Of a stretch of DNA of 64,000 nucleotides, positions 25,761 through 37,310 are shown one piece after another. Both the position numbers and the translations under genes were made by a program. The DNA comes from Aquilaria yunnanensis (lineage: Eukaryota > Streptophyta > Magnoliopsida > Malvales > Thymelaeaceae): the NCBI GenBank assembly GCA_039654915.1, contig CM077594.1:35206001-35270000 (forward strand), written 5' to 3'. The notes under the pieces are model-generated. The model was not told the DNA's origin. It ran no database searches and worked only from the letters and a program-made list of their open reading frames with translations. How positions within the stretch are numbered: the first letter of the stretch is position 1; every line of letters begins with the position of its first letter.

Positions 25761-26900
25761 ACATAATACACTGGCCATTGCTTTCCTCCTTCTTTCTTTA
25801 CTAAACCAAGCTTACTGCCTTTTCAGTGACGGCAAGGTAGAGGATGAGGGGTTCACCCTCCCACGACGGCCGAAGTGTCGGCAGATGGGTTAGGTAGCTT
25901 TTGAGCTCATCCTAAGCTTTATGGCAGTCTTCATTCCATGGGTGTTCCTTGGAACTGAAGTCACCTTCATTTTTTACTGCTTTGGTGAGCACTTTGAAGA
26001 ATGGTTGGCTCCTATCCCCCTATCTGGAGATGAATCTGCCAAGGGTTATGATTCTGCCCATGAGTCTTTGCACATCTTTTGTCATTGTGGGAGTTTGGAA
26101 TCCTAGTAGTGCCTTAACCGTTTCTAGGTTGGTATCGATAGATTTTTTCGATACCATGAATCCGAGGAACTTGCCTGCATTCACCCCAAATACGCACTTC
26201 TCAAGATTGAGATGCATTCTGAATTCCCGAAGTCGGTGTAATGTTTCCTTTAAGTCTAAGATATGATTACTAGGCAGTTTGCTCTTAACTATCATATCAC
26301 CGACATATACTTCCATATTTCTCCCAATTTGGTAGTCAAACACCCTGTTCATCAGCCTTTGGTGCGTAGCCCACGTATTCTTAAGGCCGAAGGGCATTCG
26401 GATGTAGCAGTAGGTCCCGACTTCGATAATGAAGGCAGTTTTTTCCTCATCTTCGGGATCTATACGAATTTAGTGGTATCCGCTGAAGGTATCGAGGAAG
26501 CTAAGCAGACCTTATTCGACGGTTGAGTCCACCAATTGATCTATAGGTGGTAGACGATAAGAATCCTTAGGACAGGTATCGTTTACGTTTCGGAAGTCGA
26601 TGCACATTCGGAGTATATCACTCGCTTCCTTCATAGCCATAACAACATTGCTAAGCCATTTAGGTTACTTGACTTTTCTTATTGCACCTGCCTCCATCAA
26701 CCGTTGGATTTCGGCCCCAACGAAGTTGTTCTTATACACCGAGAGGCTATGCTTTTTTTGCCGAACAGGCTTCACCTCTGGACGCACTTTAAGGCTACAT
26801 TGAAATATCTAAGGGTCTACCCCTAGCATGTCCTTCAGAGAGTAGGCAAACAGATCTTTCTTCATTACTAGAAAAGATACATGTTTTTGCTTGTCACCTT
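25761..26900 (-). pseudogene. Reverse transcriptase of the Tat-like element, active-site mutant
   Basis: On the minus strand the palm region starts at MPFGLKNTWATHQRLMN (26,397) and runs through YVGDMIVKS (26,280-26,305), LNLEKCVFGV and FLGFMVS to LMGRIITLGRFISR (26,020). The normal motif is YVDD; the third position is Gly (codon GGT at 26,299-26,301), which removes a metal-binding aspartate. Upstream RT fingers (26,400-26,900) are recognisable only as fragments in shifted frames, and downstream thumb/connection sequence (25,761-26,020) is similarly broken. Confidence 0.82.
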
Positions 26901-26974
26901 TGGCCAGTTGCTTCCCAACTTAGGTACTTTGGCCTGGGACAAGTTCTACATCCTCTGTTTCTATTTTTTTGAAG

Positions 26975-27571
26975 TCACCAAACTCCTTCTCCTATTGCCT
27001 CTTTAGCAAGTACACTTTTTTCTTCCGAAGTCTGTGCATGAACTTTCATTGGACTTTGTCTTGCCTTCATGAAGACTTTCCTCACCTCATCTTGATCAAT
27101 GAATATCTTTGCGTCCCCTTCCTTCATGCCAAATGTGAGTGTTAGGAATTTCACATCTGGGTGAATGTGGAGATTTCCTTGTGTCCGCCTTTTGAGGATG
27201 GTATTGTATGAAAAAGGGAAATCTATGATGATGAACCTTGTCATTGTGGAGCCGAAGAGCTCTTTCTTATCTTGAACCGAAGTTCCCCTTAGCATTAAGG
27301 GCAGATCAATCCACTCGAGCACAGGGAGTTTGGAGGGACCTACACCGAACATAAAGGAAGTAACAAGTTCAAGATCGCCCTTGGAGGTGCCCAAGTTTGG
27401 CAATATGTGGGAGAACAGAATGTTGGCATTGGAACCATCATCAATGAGCACTCTTTTGACGTCCCAACACCTTATCCTTTCCATAATTAGGAGGGGGTCA
27501 TCATGAGGGATCATCACGGTAGACCCATCTTTTCGAACAAGCTTGTTCGCTGGGTTTCCGAACTCCATCAT
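26975..27571 (-). pseudogene. Retropepsin-like protease region of the Tat-like element
   Basis: An open 198-codon stretch. PHDDPLLI is followed by VKRVLIDDGSNANILF (about 27,450), the position of the D-T/S-G protease motif, here DDG, and then by conserved blocks GVGPSKLPVLEW, FIIIDFPFSYNTILKR and LTLTFGMKEG, all typical of the Tat gag-pol linker/protease. The protease processes the gag-pol polyprotein. The Thr-to-Asp change in the motif is unusual and may impair it. Confidence 0.8.
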
Positions 27572-27639
27572 TGAGATTTCCTGAACTTTCCTTTTTCTCT
27601 CGGCTGAGGGTATCCTAGTAGTGATTGTCTAGATTACTC

Positions 27640-28223
27640 CCGCCGGAGGTGGTGGATGCTTTTCGGGACTTCAATTTTGATGTCGGTCGGAATCATAGTC
27701 CTCATCTTCCCCTTTCCTTTCTTCCTCCCTTCTTCCTTTGGGGGACGGCATTTGCAGGTATCACCGTAGTTGGCCTTGTTTGATCAGAGATTCAATGTAC
27801 TTTTTTAGCTGGAAGCAGTCCTCAGTGTCGTGCCCATCACCTCGGTGAAACTGGCAAAACTTCTTCATGTTCTTCTTATTCTCCGAGGTCACGGCATTTG
27901 GACGTTGGATAGTAGTCCCTTGCCTCTCCATGGCCATCAGTTTGTTTGTCTTTGTGGTTTTCAAGGGAGTGAATGACACCTGCCTCTTCCTTCTCTAGTT
28001 TCGAGGTCTACCCCCACCCTCGGTCGGATACTGAGGTTGGTGAGCTCGACCCTCAGGATGATTTTGGCCAGACTTCGGCCCTCCCATCTGCAGTTCTTTC
28101 GCCGTCATTTGCTATTTTGCCCTTCGGTAGAATTCACCGAGGGTATTAGGGGGATCTTCGGAAAACTCGTAGAAGAGTTGTGAATCTCTTCGAAGTCCCC
28201 TGATCTTGGCAAGGATGCGGATT
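27640..28223 (-). pseudogene. gag C-terminal part with nucleocapsid motif (Tat-like element)
   Basis: The minus strand encodes [26 protein letters not shown] (split here around 27,790-27,870), the C-H/H-C nucleocapsid-type motif of Tat gag, within a basic Arg/Pro-rich protein. Upstream FYEFSEDPPNTLGEFYRRAK (28,120-28,200) continues the capsid sequence that is cut by the copia LTR at 28,223. Stops are scattered. Confidence 0.78.
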
Positions 28224-29629
28224 TGTTAGTGTTGTGCCCAAAATCATGATTGTATTTTTTGCACACTGAGTCATGATATTTTATTAAGGCATTAATCCAG
28301 CAATTATGTTTGTTGTTCTGTTTTTGCGTAACGCAATAAACATAATTGTAACCCTAGAATAATGATATTCTCAAATGTCCCTAGTCCAATATTATTGTGT
28401 AACGGGTTGCAATAATACATAACGACTAGCATATGTGGAGACTAATATGAGATATGTAGTCTACATATGGGTACAAGTTGGAGAACTTGTGTACTGGATC
28501 GACCCACCATGAGAACACTACATGGATAATTATATGAGTGTCATAAGTGATTCTCATAGTGATCACGGTATATGTAGTCCTTTGACCTAAGATCATCAAG
28601 GTTCCCTACATGTGAGTCACATACTTTGATACTTTCCTTTGTTGCTCATAACTGAGTGAACTTGAAGGAGGTCATTGGGTATGTCACATATCATGCGGAG
28701 GGATTTGTATGATCAAGATGGGATTTGTCCTCTTATGTAACGGGAGTGATATATTCGGGCCCCTTGATAGAGTGAGACTTAGAAAATGCATGGCGATGCT
28801 CAGATGAGTTGATATACGATATCAATGTCATCAGTTTAAGTTGGTTTACTCGGTAATCAAGAAACCAAAGATTGGGCTATACGAGAGTGACACATTCCAT
28901 GTCTCGTGCTTAGTCTTGATATCTTGGACAAAGGGACAATGGCATATATCGATGATGTTTATAAAGGTTTAGTCGAATCACCGACAATCTTGTCACTTGG
29001 GTAGCAATGATGTGTTGCTAGACACCGCTCATTGCTTATGATCATAAATTTGATTTATGATCATTGCCAACTTGGTAAGAGCCTATTGGGTCGCACACAT
29101 AGAGCTATTTGGATTAGTAGAGTGCATGGGCTAATTATTTGGGTTATGGTTTCACAATAATTTCATATTAATAATGGGCCCAAAAGTTGAGCCATTATTA
29201 AGCCCGAAATTAAAGCCTAATTGGATTAGGGCTTTGAAACCCATTAGGCCTGGAAGTTGAGTCTCACTATAAATACAACTTTTAGTGAGAAATTTGTAGG
29301 TCTCCTTGCCCTAGCCTCCCAAAAAGGACGGCTGCACTCTTCTCTTGCAATTCCTTGGAGGATGCAAGCTAGCATTGCGAGCGCAAGAGAATTGCATCTA
29401 CCAGGATGTAGTGGAAGCATGGTGATCCCGAGAGGCTCATGTGGATACCATAGAGAGCTTGAACACAACAATTGTTTAGGTTTTGTGATTTGATTCTATA
29501 GTTGCGTGAGAGATCTCAACCGAAAATTAGGTATGAAAATTTTTGAACACCCGGTTTACCCCATTTCACTGGAATCCTGGAGGGTTTCAATTAAATTCCA
29601 CTGCGCTGTTTGGCTCCCGAGACCTAACA
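28224..29629 (+). mobile_element. Copia solo LTR (family B) in the gag gene of the Tat-like element
   Basis: 1,406 bp from TGTTAGTGTTGTGCCC to GAGACCTAACA, flanked by the perfect 5-bp duplication GGATT (28,219-28,223 and 29,630-29,634). It has no internal sequence, so it is a solo LTR. It is the only one of five family B copies in plus orientation. A TATA-like TATAAATA at about 29,269 lies in the coding orientation, consistent with an LTR promoter. Confidence 0.95.
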
Positions 29630-29634
29630 GGATT

Positions 29635-30657
29635 TTGGGGCGGAAGTCAGGCACACTCAGCGCTTCTCAGTTGAAGCTCTCAACATAGTCCCGAATGGTC
29701 CCCCCATTCTTATAGGCTATGTCAAACATTTAGATGGGTATCTTCACCGTCGGCCTACTTCCAATGAAATTGTAGGTGAATGTGGTAGATAACTCCCCAA
29801 AACACATTATGGTCCCTGGAGCCAGGGAGTTATACCACGCAGTTGCGGGCCCTGAAAAGGTGACTTCAAAGCATTTGCAGAGGGTGGCATCATCAGCCCC
29901 ATGCAAAACCATACTGCACCTATACATCGTCAAGTGAGCTTGGGCGTCACTACATCCATCATATGTTTCCAAGCATGGTACTCAAAAGTCACTCGGAATA
30001 GATGCCTCTACCACTGCACGAATGATGGGTGACTCTTCTTCGGTGAACGTCTCAGAGGACCTTAACCAAACAGGCTTCAGTAGATCTGTCTTTCTAATTT
30101 TTCCAACCTTTCTAGGATCTTCTCCATAAAGGTGGTAGCACTATCTTCCGCTCGCTGTCTGGTGGCCACCGGCGATGGAGAGCAATGTCTCCTTTTTGGA
30201 TAGTAACTTCACCGCTGGGGGTACTGGGACCTCTCATACAGGGATAGACTTTGCCGGCGGGAAGTCTTGGCTTCTTTTGACATCGTTTCTCCCGTGTGAC
30301 ATCCTCTGGAGGGTTTGTGCTCTGTTGAAGACTCATCGTGAGAGCCCCCACTTCTGGAGCTCAAGCAGGGTAACTTTGCGCTCTTCTTTTACAGGGTGCT
30401 AGGAGAAGGCGCCTTTCCCTCGGGTGGTGGTTTTGGCCACCTTTGGTTGAGCTGTTGGGCCATTTTAGCCACAACAGAGCACTGAAAGTCCCACAGAAAG
30501 CTCATCATGACCGTTAGAGGACGTTCATCCTTAGGCAAAAAAGTCTCTGTCGTAGGTTGTTCAGTAGCTGTCAGAGCTTCTGACATGGACTGGGACTTCG
30601 GGAGTCCCTTGTCCTTAGGATGCCGGGTCTTAACAATTGCAACCTGAGAGAGATTTT
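29635..30657 (-). pseudogene. gag N-terminal and capsid part (Tat-like element)
   Basis: The capsid segment (29,730-29,972) reads METYDGCSDAQAHLTMY, then CKCFEVTFSGPATAWYNSL and STTFTYNFIGSRP, the retrotransposon gag capsid fold signature that packages RNA. It continues to GGTIRDYVESFN near 29,670, then into the copia insertion. The N-terminal part up to 30,657 is Ser/Pro/Lys-rich and passes through several frames, with a possible ATG at 30,706 inside the LTR. It is broken by stops and frameshifts. Confidence 0.78.
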
Positions 30658-30659
30658 TG

Positions 30660-30673
30660 ACAGACGGTGCCAA
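30660..30673 (-). other. Primer binding site of the Tat-like element
   Basis: The minus strand next to the 5' LTR reads TGGCACCGTCTGT, one base away from the TGGCGCCGTCTG type primer site common in plant Tat-like gypsy elements. The change again looks like C/T decay at a CpG. Which tRNA primes it is inferred from the family, not shown. Confidence 0.6.
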
Positions 30674-30674
30674 A

Positions 30675-31567
30675 TGATGCCCAGCAACATCCTTGTCATA
30701 TGACATGCTGGCCTGAGGGAGAGACTTTCAGTATGAGGGCGCCTGCAAGACTTTGAGGAATAAGGGTTAGAGACTCCTTAGAATGTGTTTCCGGGGGAGG
30801 AGCTTTCGATGCTCAAGTCATTGTTTCTGAGCGTAATAGTAGTAAGGAGCAGAGAATGGGGAAAATAGTGATAGTTCTGTGTCCTTTCTTACCAAGGTCC
30901 TTCCTAACTATTTACATGAGGGTGGAGGAGGCCGTTTGGCACAGCCTTTTTAGATCGTGACACGTGTTCGGTCAAATTTGATCTGTACCCTCAGAGAAAC
31001 ATATCTCCAGCTAGTCGTAGGCCGTTTGAGCCAGAGGGTAGAGGCGTGTGCGAGGTCTCTTTGTCAGAGGCTCCTTAACCATTTTTGTCATATCTCTACA
31101 ATACCCCTTCAGAGAATGAGACCCCTTTGGGGTATAAGGCTTCTTCAGAATAGGAGGCCCCCTTCGGCTCAATATAGCCACCGAGGGTTTGTAGGATAAG
31201 CCTTTCGGCAAAGTAGGGCACCTTCGGGAGACGCTCTTCCTTGTCGAGGATGGGGATATACTTTCCCGAACTTGGTGAGTTCGGTATTCCGAAGGTGGTA
31301 GTGTTAGATTTTACGAGGTCAGTTCTGTTACCTACTGAGCGTGGTTGTCATTCACCGAGGTTGGTGCTAGGTCTTCCCCGAAGGTGGTTTTTGGCTAGGT
31401 GATCTAGAGATCTTGGGGATCATGGGCCCTCAGTTATAAGGTGGTGTTCTTCTTGAGGATGGTAAGGGCCCCCTCCTTCCTGAGGTTGGTTACTTATGTT
31501 TCCCGAGGGTGGTGCTTCTCAAGTCACTTTGGGAATTCTAGAAAGGTTAATAGCCCTTTGGCTATCA
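30675..31567 (-). repeat. 5' LTR of the Tat-like element
   Basis: 893 bp, from TGATGCCCAGCAAC to TTTGGCTATCA in plus reading, homologous to 19,076-19,916. It would hold the promoter for the minus-strand transcript; I did not identify a convincing TATA box. Confidence 0.9.
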
Positions 31568-34322
31568 GTATGGAATCATTCATAAATTTCTTGAAATGGA
31601 AACATTAACAACTAGTTTAGACTATGGACATTCACAACTTGCCTAGAATGGAAATATTGACAACTTTTTTAGAATGAAATGGAAACATACACAGCTTGTT
31701 TGAAATGAAAAGATTCACAACTTGTTTTTAAAGGAAACATTCACAACTTCCTTGCAAAAGGAACATTCAAAACTCATTTAGAATGACAAGGAAACATTAA
31801 CAAGTAGTTCAGAATGGAAACATTCAAAACTAGTTTAGACTGGAGACATTCACAACTTGTTTATAATCAAAAGACAACATTCATCAGCTGTTTGGGGTTG
31901 AAACATTCACAACTTATTTAGAATGAAACTAAAACATTCACAACTTATTTAGAATGAAACTAAAACATTCACAACTTGATTAGAATCAAAACATTCACAA
32001 CTTGTGTAGAATGAAATGGAGACATACCAACTTGTTTGGAATGGCAACATCTACAACTTGTTCATAATGAAATGGAAACATTCATAACTGGAATGAAATT
32101 GAAACATTCACAACTTGTTTGCAATGGAAACATTCACAATCTATTTAGAATGAAATAGAAACATTCACAACTTGTTTGTAACATAAACATTCACAACTAG
32201 TTTAGAATGGAAACACTCACCACTTATTTATAATGAAATGGAAACATTCACAGCTTATTAAGAGTGAAATGGAAATTATAACAACTTGTTTGGAATAGAA
32301 ATATTCCAAACTTGTTTGGAATAAAATCAAAACTTTCATAACCAGTTTGGAGTGAGACACTCACAACCTATTTAGAATGGAATAGAAATATTCACAACTT
32401 GTTCAAAATTGGAATATTCACAACCTATTTGGAATCAAATGGAAAGATTCATCACTTTTTTAAAATTAAGTGCAAACAGTCATGACTAGTTTGGAATTGA
32501 AAGATTTATGACTTGTTTAGTTAAAAATGGAAACATTCACAACATGTTCAAAAAAAAATTAAAACATTCATAACTAGTATGGAATGGAAAGATGCACAAC
32601 TTGTTTTGCAATGGAAGCGTTCACAACTTATTTAAAATGAAATACATCAGAACTTGTTTAGAATGAAATGGAAAACAACTAGTTTGGAATGGAAACACTC
32701 ATAACTTGTTTGGCACGAGAACATTCCCAACATGTTTGGAATAGAATGCAGACACTCAAAACCCATTTGGAATATAAACATTCACAACTTCTTGAGAATG
32801 CAATCTAAACATTCCCAACTAGTTTGGAATGAGAACATTCATAACTTGTTAGGAATGGAAACTTTCACAACTTGTTGAGAATAAGGTAGAAACATTCACA
32901 ACTAGTTTGGAATGGAAACATTCCAGACTTGTTTAGAATGAAATGGAAACATTCACAGCTTGTCTGGAATAGAAACATTAGCAACTTGTTTTAAATGGAA
33001 ACATTCACAACTTCTTTGGATTGGATACCTTCATAACTTGTTTTGAATGGGAACATTCACAACTTGTTTAGAATGAAATGGAAAAATTTACAACTTGTTT
33101 TGAATGAAATGGAAACATTAGCAACTTGTTTGCAGTGGAAACATTCACAATTTTTTTAGAATGAAAAGGAAACATTCATAACTTGTTTAGAATAAAATGG
33201 AAACATTCACAAATTATTTAGAATGAAATGGAAACATTCATAACTTGTTTAGAATAAAATGGAAACATTCACAACTTATTTAGAATGAAATGAAAGCAAT
33301 TATAGCTAGCTTGGAATAAAAACCTTCACAACTTATTTAGAATCAAATGGATATATTCACGACTTGTTTGGAGTGGAAACTTTCACAACCAGATTCAAAT
33401 GGGAAGTTTCATAAGTTGTTCAAAATGAAAAGGAGACATTCACAAGTAGTTCGAGATGGAAACATTCATAACTTGTTTAGAATGCAAACATTGACAACTT
33501 GTTTGGAATGAAAACGTTGACAACTCATTTAGAATGAAATGGAAACATTCATAACTACTTTGGAATGGAAACATTCACAACTTGTTTTAAATGAAACGGA
33601 AACGTTCACAACTTGTCTAGAACGGAAACATTCATAACTAGTTTAAAATGGAATGGAAACATTCAAAACTTGTTTGGAATGAAAACATCCACAACTTTTT
33701 AGAATGAAGTGGAAAGACTCATGACTAGTTCAAAGTGGAAGCATTCACATCTTGTTTACAATCAAAATATTCACAACTTGTTTTGAATGAAATGAAGACA
33801 TTCACAACTTATTTTGAATAAAATAGAAGCATTCATAAGTAGTTTGGAGTGGAAATGTTCACAACTTGTTTAGAATGGAAACATTCACAACTTGTTTATA
33901 GTCAAATGGAGACAATCAAAACATATTTGGAATGGAAACATTCACAACTTGTACATAATCAAATGAAAACATTGACAACTTTTTTGAAAGGAAACATACA
34001 CGACTTGCTTATAAGGAATTTGAAACATTGACAACTTTTTTGGAATCAAAACAGTCACAACTTGTTTAGAATGGAAACATTCATAACTTCTTTTGAATGA
34101 TATGGAAACAATCACAACTTGCTTGATATGGAAACATTAACAATTTCTTTAGAATGAAAGGAAGCATTCACAACTAGTTTGGAATAGAAAGACTCACAAC
34201 TTGTTCAGAATGAAATGGAAACATTGATAACTTGTTGGGATTGGAAAGATTCATAACTTGTTTGAATAGAAACATTCACAACTTGTTTAGAGTTGAAACA
34301 TTCACAAGACATTTAGAATGAT
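31568..34322. repeat. Satellite array, block 3
   Basis: 26/31-bp satellite resuming after the Tat-like element. Local recent duplications are visible: a 31-bp monomer repeated at 31,917-31,980 and a 62-bp pair repeated at 33,179 and 33,241. The right edge runs into truncated LTR sequence through shared AAGGAAAC (34,323-34,330). Confidence 0.95.
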
Positions 34323-35802
34323 AAGGAAACACTAGCACAAGTCTTAATCTTGGCTACCACACCTTAGGCAATCTTGTTAAGTTTAAGTAATGAACTTGTC
34401 CAGGTCACAACTAGATACATGGAAGTTCAAGTACTTGAAATTTTAGATCAAAAGTCAAACAACGAGGGTCAGTTTGAATGTGATCTTTCCGCTAGACCTA
34501 AAATGGGCAAATTTGAGGGCAGTAAGTTTCATTGTCAAACTTAGTAAGGAGAACACTTATAGTCTAAAGGCAATAAAACCCTTGATATCACCTACATCCA
34601 AAGACACTAAAACACAAGATACACAATGCATATGTCCAACATATGGCAATCAAATGCAGCAGCCAAACACAAACAACAAACACATGTATGCGGCAGCAAC
34701 AATTAACATTGGTTAGTCCATAAAACATGCAATGAACAAAAGCAAATCACTATGGAAACCTTCCTCAAGCATAAGCCTAGTCTTAGGAGAGTTTTAACAC
34801 TAGTTAGTACTAACTTTGGGCTATATAAACCCTTAAATTTGCTGCCACACTAGGTCACAAAACCTTCACTAAGTGTGCTCCCCTCACTAAGCTTGGTTCA
34901 TCAGCACTTGGCTCTCTTCCAAGCTTAACCCTAGCTCCATAGATGTTTGAATAATACAATAAATAGTCCATGAGAGCAAGAGAACTCCTTACCTTGTGGG
35001 TATGCCAAAATTGAAGCTTGATTCTTGGTGTACCAAAGCAATAGCACTAGTATGCTTCCAATTGCTCTTTCTTGCTTTCAATTGCAACTAATTGCAAGCT
35101 TGGAGATATGGTGGATATGGAGGAGCTATGGAGGAAATGTGGAGGTGGGTAATGGTTGGTTGGGTCAAATATGATGCTGCAAAATTAAGTTTGGCTTCTT
35201 GAATTGGCTTTAGGGTACTGAACACCCTTATCAGCCTTAATCATGCTTTATGTCCTTTTCCTTCTCACTAACCATGGTTTCTCTTTCTTAAACTCATTGG
35301 TCCACATTTTTCCCACATTTTTGACCATTTTTCAATCCATAGCCAACCTACCCCATGATGGCATAACTCCACAATTTCACTCTTTGACTTAAATTAAAAG
35401 CTTGAACATCTTAAGGTTTACACTAGGACATTTAGGTCCTTAATGCCTTTAGTGTTTCCTTCGTCCAAACTTGCCTTTTCTAAGCAATTTGGTCCTCCGA
35501 TAGCACTTTACTACATTCATGTCCTTCTTATAACTAATGAAAGCTCTTTCTTAAGAGTTCTGCAATTAAGTACCTGAACTTCCAAAACCTTATAAAAAGG
35601 TCCATAGGTTACTTGACAAACAAGCAATTCTTAAGGCTTTTCTTGGAAGGCAAGTTACCATCTTAGAACACTTTTAAGGAGGTATTGATCATGCCATTTA
35701 TCCCTTACACTTCAATCACTATGATGAGAATTGCACAATATAATGATTTTTTAACCATTATGCCACATTTTGTAATTCTCCCATTTTTGTGAGCTCGTAA
35801 CA
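34323..35802 (-). repeat. Truncated 3' LTR of the family A chromovirus
   Basis: Matches family A LTR from AAGGAAACACTAGCACAAG to CTCGTAACA. The outer ~270 bp are missing, and an internal deletion of several hundred bases near 34,390 joins AGTTTAAGTAA to GGTCACAACTAGATACATGG. The outer junction shares AAGGAAAC with the satellite, which points to microhomology-mediated deletion. Confidence 0.85.
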
Positions 35803-35817
35803 ACCCTCCCCCCCTTG
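35803..35817 (-). other. Polypurine tract of the family A chromovirus
   Basis: The minus strand reads AAGGGGGGGAGGGT immediately before the 3' LTR, the usual priming site for plus-strand DNA synthesis. Confidence 0.8.
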
Positions 35818-36800
35818 AAAATTTTGGTTTTCCAAAATTGCCTTTTGCTTCAAGCAATCTATAGGATACCTTTCCATAAGGTCTTTCTCAGTTCCCAGGT
35901 TGCTTCCCTTTTAGAGTGGTGTGACCACTGAACTTTAACCGTGGAAATGAGCTTGTTCCTTAACTTTCTGGTATCCTCGGCTATGATAGCTATATGTTTC
36001 TCTTTATATGTCAAGTTAGGTTCCAACTATATGTCTTCCAATTCCATAGCATCCTTTGTGTCCAATAGATACTTCTTAAGCATACTAATGTGAAAAACAT
36101 TGTGAACACTTAACGTGTTTGGCGATAAAGCTAACTTGTATGCTACCTTGCCAACTTTGTTCAAGATCTCATAAGGACCTATATATCTTGGAGCTAACTT
36201 GGATGTTCTACCAAATCTGATAGTGCCTCTAGTTGGTGCAACTTTCAGGCAAATCTTACGACCATGCACAAACTCCAAGCCTCTTTTTCGTTTATTCACA
36301 TAGGCTATAGTTCGTTCATTGGCCGCTTTCAATCTTTCCTAAATATTCATGATCTTGGCAATAGCTTCCTCAATGAGTTCAGGACCCAACTTTAGCCTAT
36401 CTAAAGCTTCCACCCAATAGCGGGGTGTCATGAACCTTCTTCCATATAATGCTTCAAAAGGTGCCATGCTAATGGTGCTCTAATAACTATTGTTGTCTGA
36501 AAATTCTATTAATCACAAGTGTTGCTCCCATTCACCCTTGAAATACAACACACAGCGCCTACACATATCTTCCAGCATCTATATCACCATTTTAGTTTGC
36601 CCATCAATTTGAGGGTGATAAGCAGTATTCAGGTGGATTTTCGTACCTAGTGCTTTGTGGAAAGCACTCAAAAACTGAGCTAAAAATCTTGGATCTTTAT
36701 TAGATACAATGAAATTTGGTATTCCATGTGGCCTTACTATCTATTGGATATACATATTAGCCAACTTCTCCAAGGAATCTGTGAGTTTCAATCAACCTAT
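35818..36800 (-). pseudogene. Integrase core and chromodomain remnant (family A chromovirus)
   Basis: In minus reading, IVRLHGIPN, DPRFLAQFL and YHPQIDGQT lie in 36,590-36,740, followed by MAPFEALYGRR near 36,450. The open C-terminal stretch 36,027-36,332 includes RGTIRFGRTSKLAPRYIGPYEIL (split here) and VHNVFHISMLKKY, and a short chromodomain start EATWEL lies near 35,880. Integrase inserts the cDNA; the chromodomain is thought to guide it to heterochromatin. The zinc-binding N-terminus and the first catalytic segment are absent, and several stops occur. Confidence 0.82.
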
Positions 36801-36834
36801 TCTTGAGCTCCTAGAAGCTTTTTTTCACATTTCA

Positions 36835-37305
36835 CAGTTCACTCAAATCTTTGACCCTTCTTGGTCAGATGAGTAAGAAATGAGGCAATGATGGAAAAGC
36901 CTAATACAAATCTTCTACAATATCTAGATAATCCTAGGAAACTTCTAATTTTTTTTACAACCTTTGGTCTTTCACATTCTTGCACTGCCTTGACCTTTTT
37001 ATGGTTTGCCTTAAGTCCTTGTGCATCTATAATGTGTCCTAGGAAAGACACTTCCTTTATCTAGAATTGACATTGGGATAACTTGGCATAAAGCTGATGT
37101 TCCAACAGAGTCTTTAAGACAATCTTCAAATGATGTTCATGTTCATTTTCATCCTTGGAATACACTTGGATGTTATCAGAGAACATAGCCACAAAGTTGT
37201 CAAGATGTGGTCTGAACATCCTATTCATTAGGTCCATGAAAGTAGCTAAGGCATTAGTCAAACCAAATGGCATGAATATGTACCCATAATGCCCATATCT
37301 GGTCC
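36835..37305 (-). pseudogene. Reverse transcriptase C-terminal half (family A chromovirus)
   Basis: Minus strand: [17 protein letters not shown] (37,250-37,300), then [13 protein letters not shown] where FIDDILVYS is normal, so the second catalytic Asp is Asn (about 37,173). FLGHIIDAQGL and FLGLSRYCRRFV follow, ending at about 36,839. The RNase H domain that should follow is missing. The N-terminal half lies at 39,789-40,333 beyond the nested LTR. Confidence 0.85.
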
Positions 37306-37310
37306 TGAAT

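Larger units (their letters stand above)
19076..31567 (-). mobile_element. Tat-like Ty3/gypsy retrotransposon, complete but inactive
   Basis: A 12.5-kb element in minus orientation with LTRs at 19,076-19,916 (3') and 30,675-31,567 (5'). The target-site duplication is GTACG (19,071-19,075) and GTATG (31,568-31,572), one C/T difference. Minus-strand order is 5' LTR, primer site, gag, protease, reverse transcriptase, RNase H, a second archaeal-type RNase H, integrase, then a long segment carrying an antisense gene, a short purine tract and the 3' LTR. The second RNase H with a D-E-D set, the gag zinc motif [15 protein letters not shown] and the antisense gene are typical of the plant Tat/Ogre-Retand clade. 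A copia solo LTR splits gag. Frameshifts, stops and a lost RT aspartate show that it is dead. The LTRs differ visibly, so the insertion is not recent. Confidence 0.92.
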
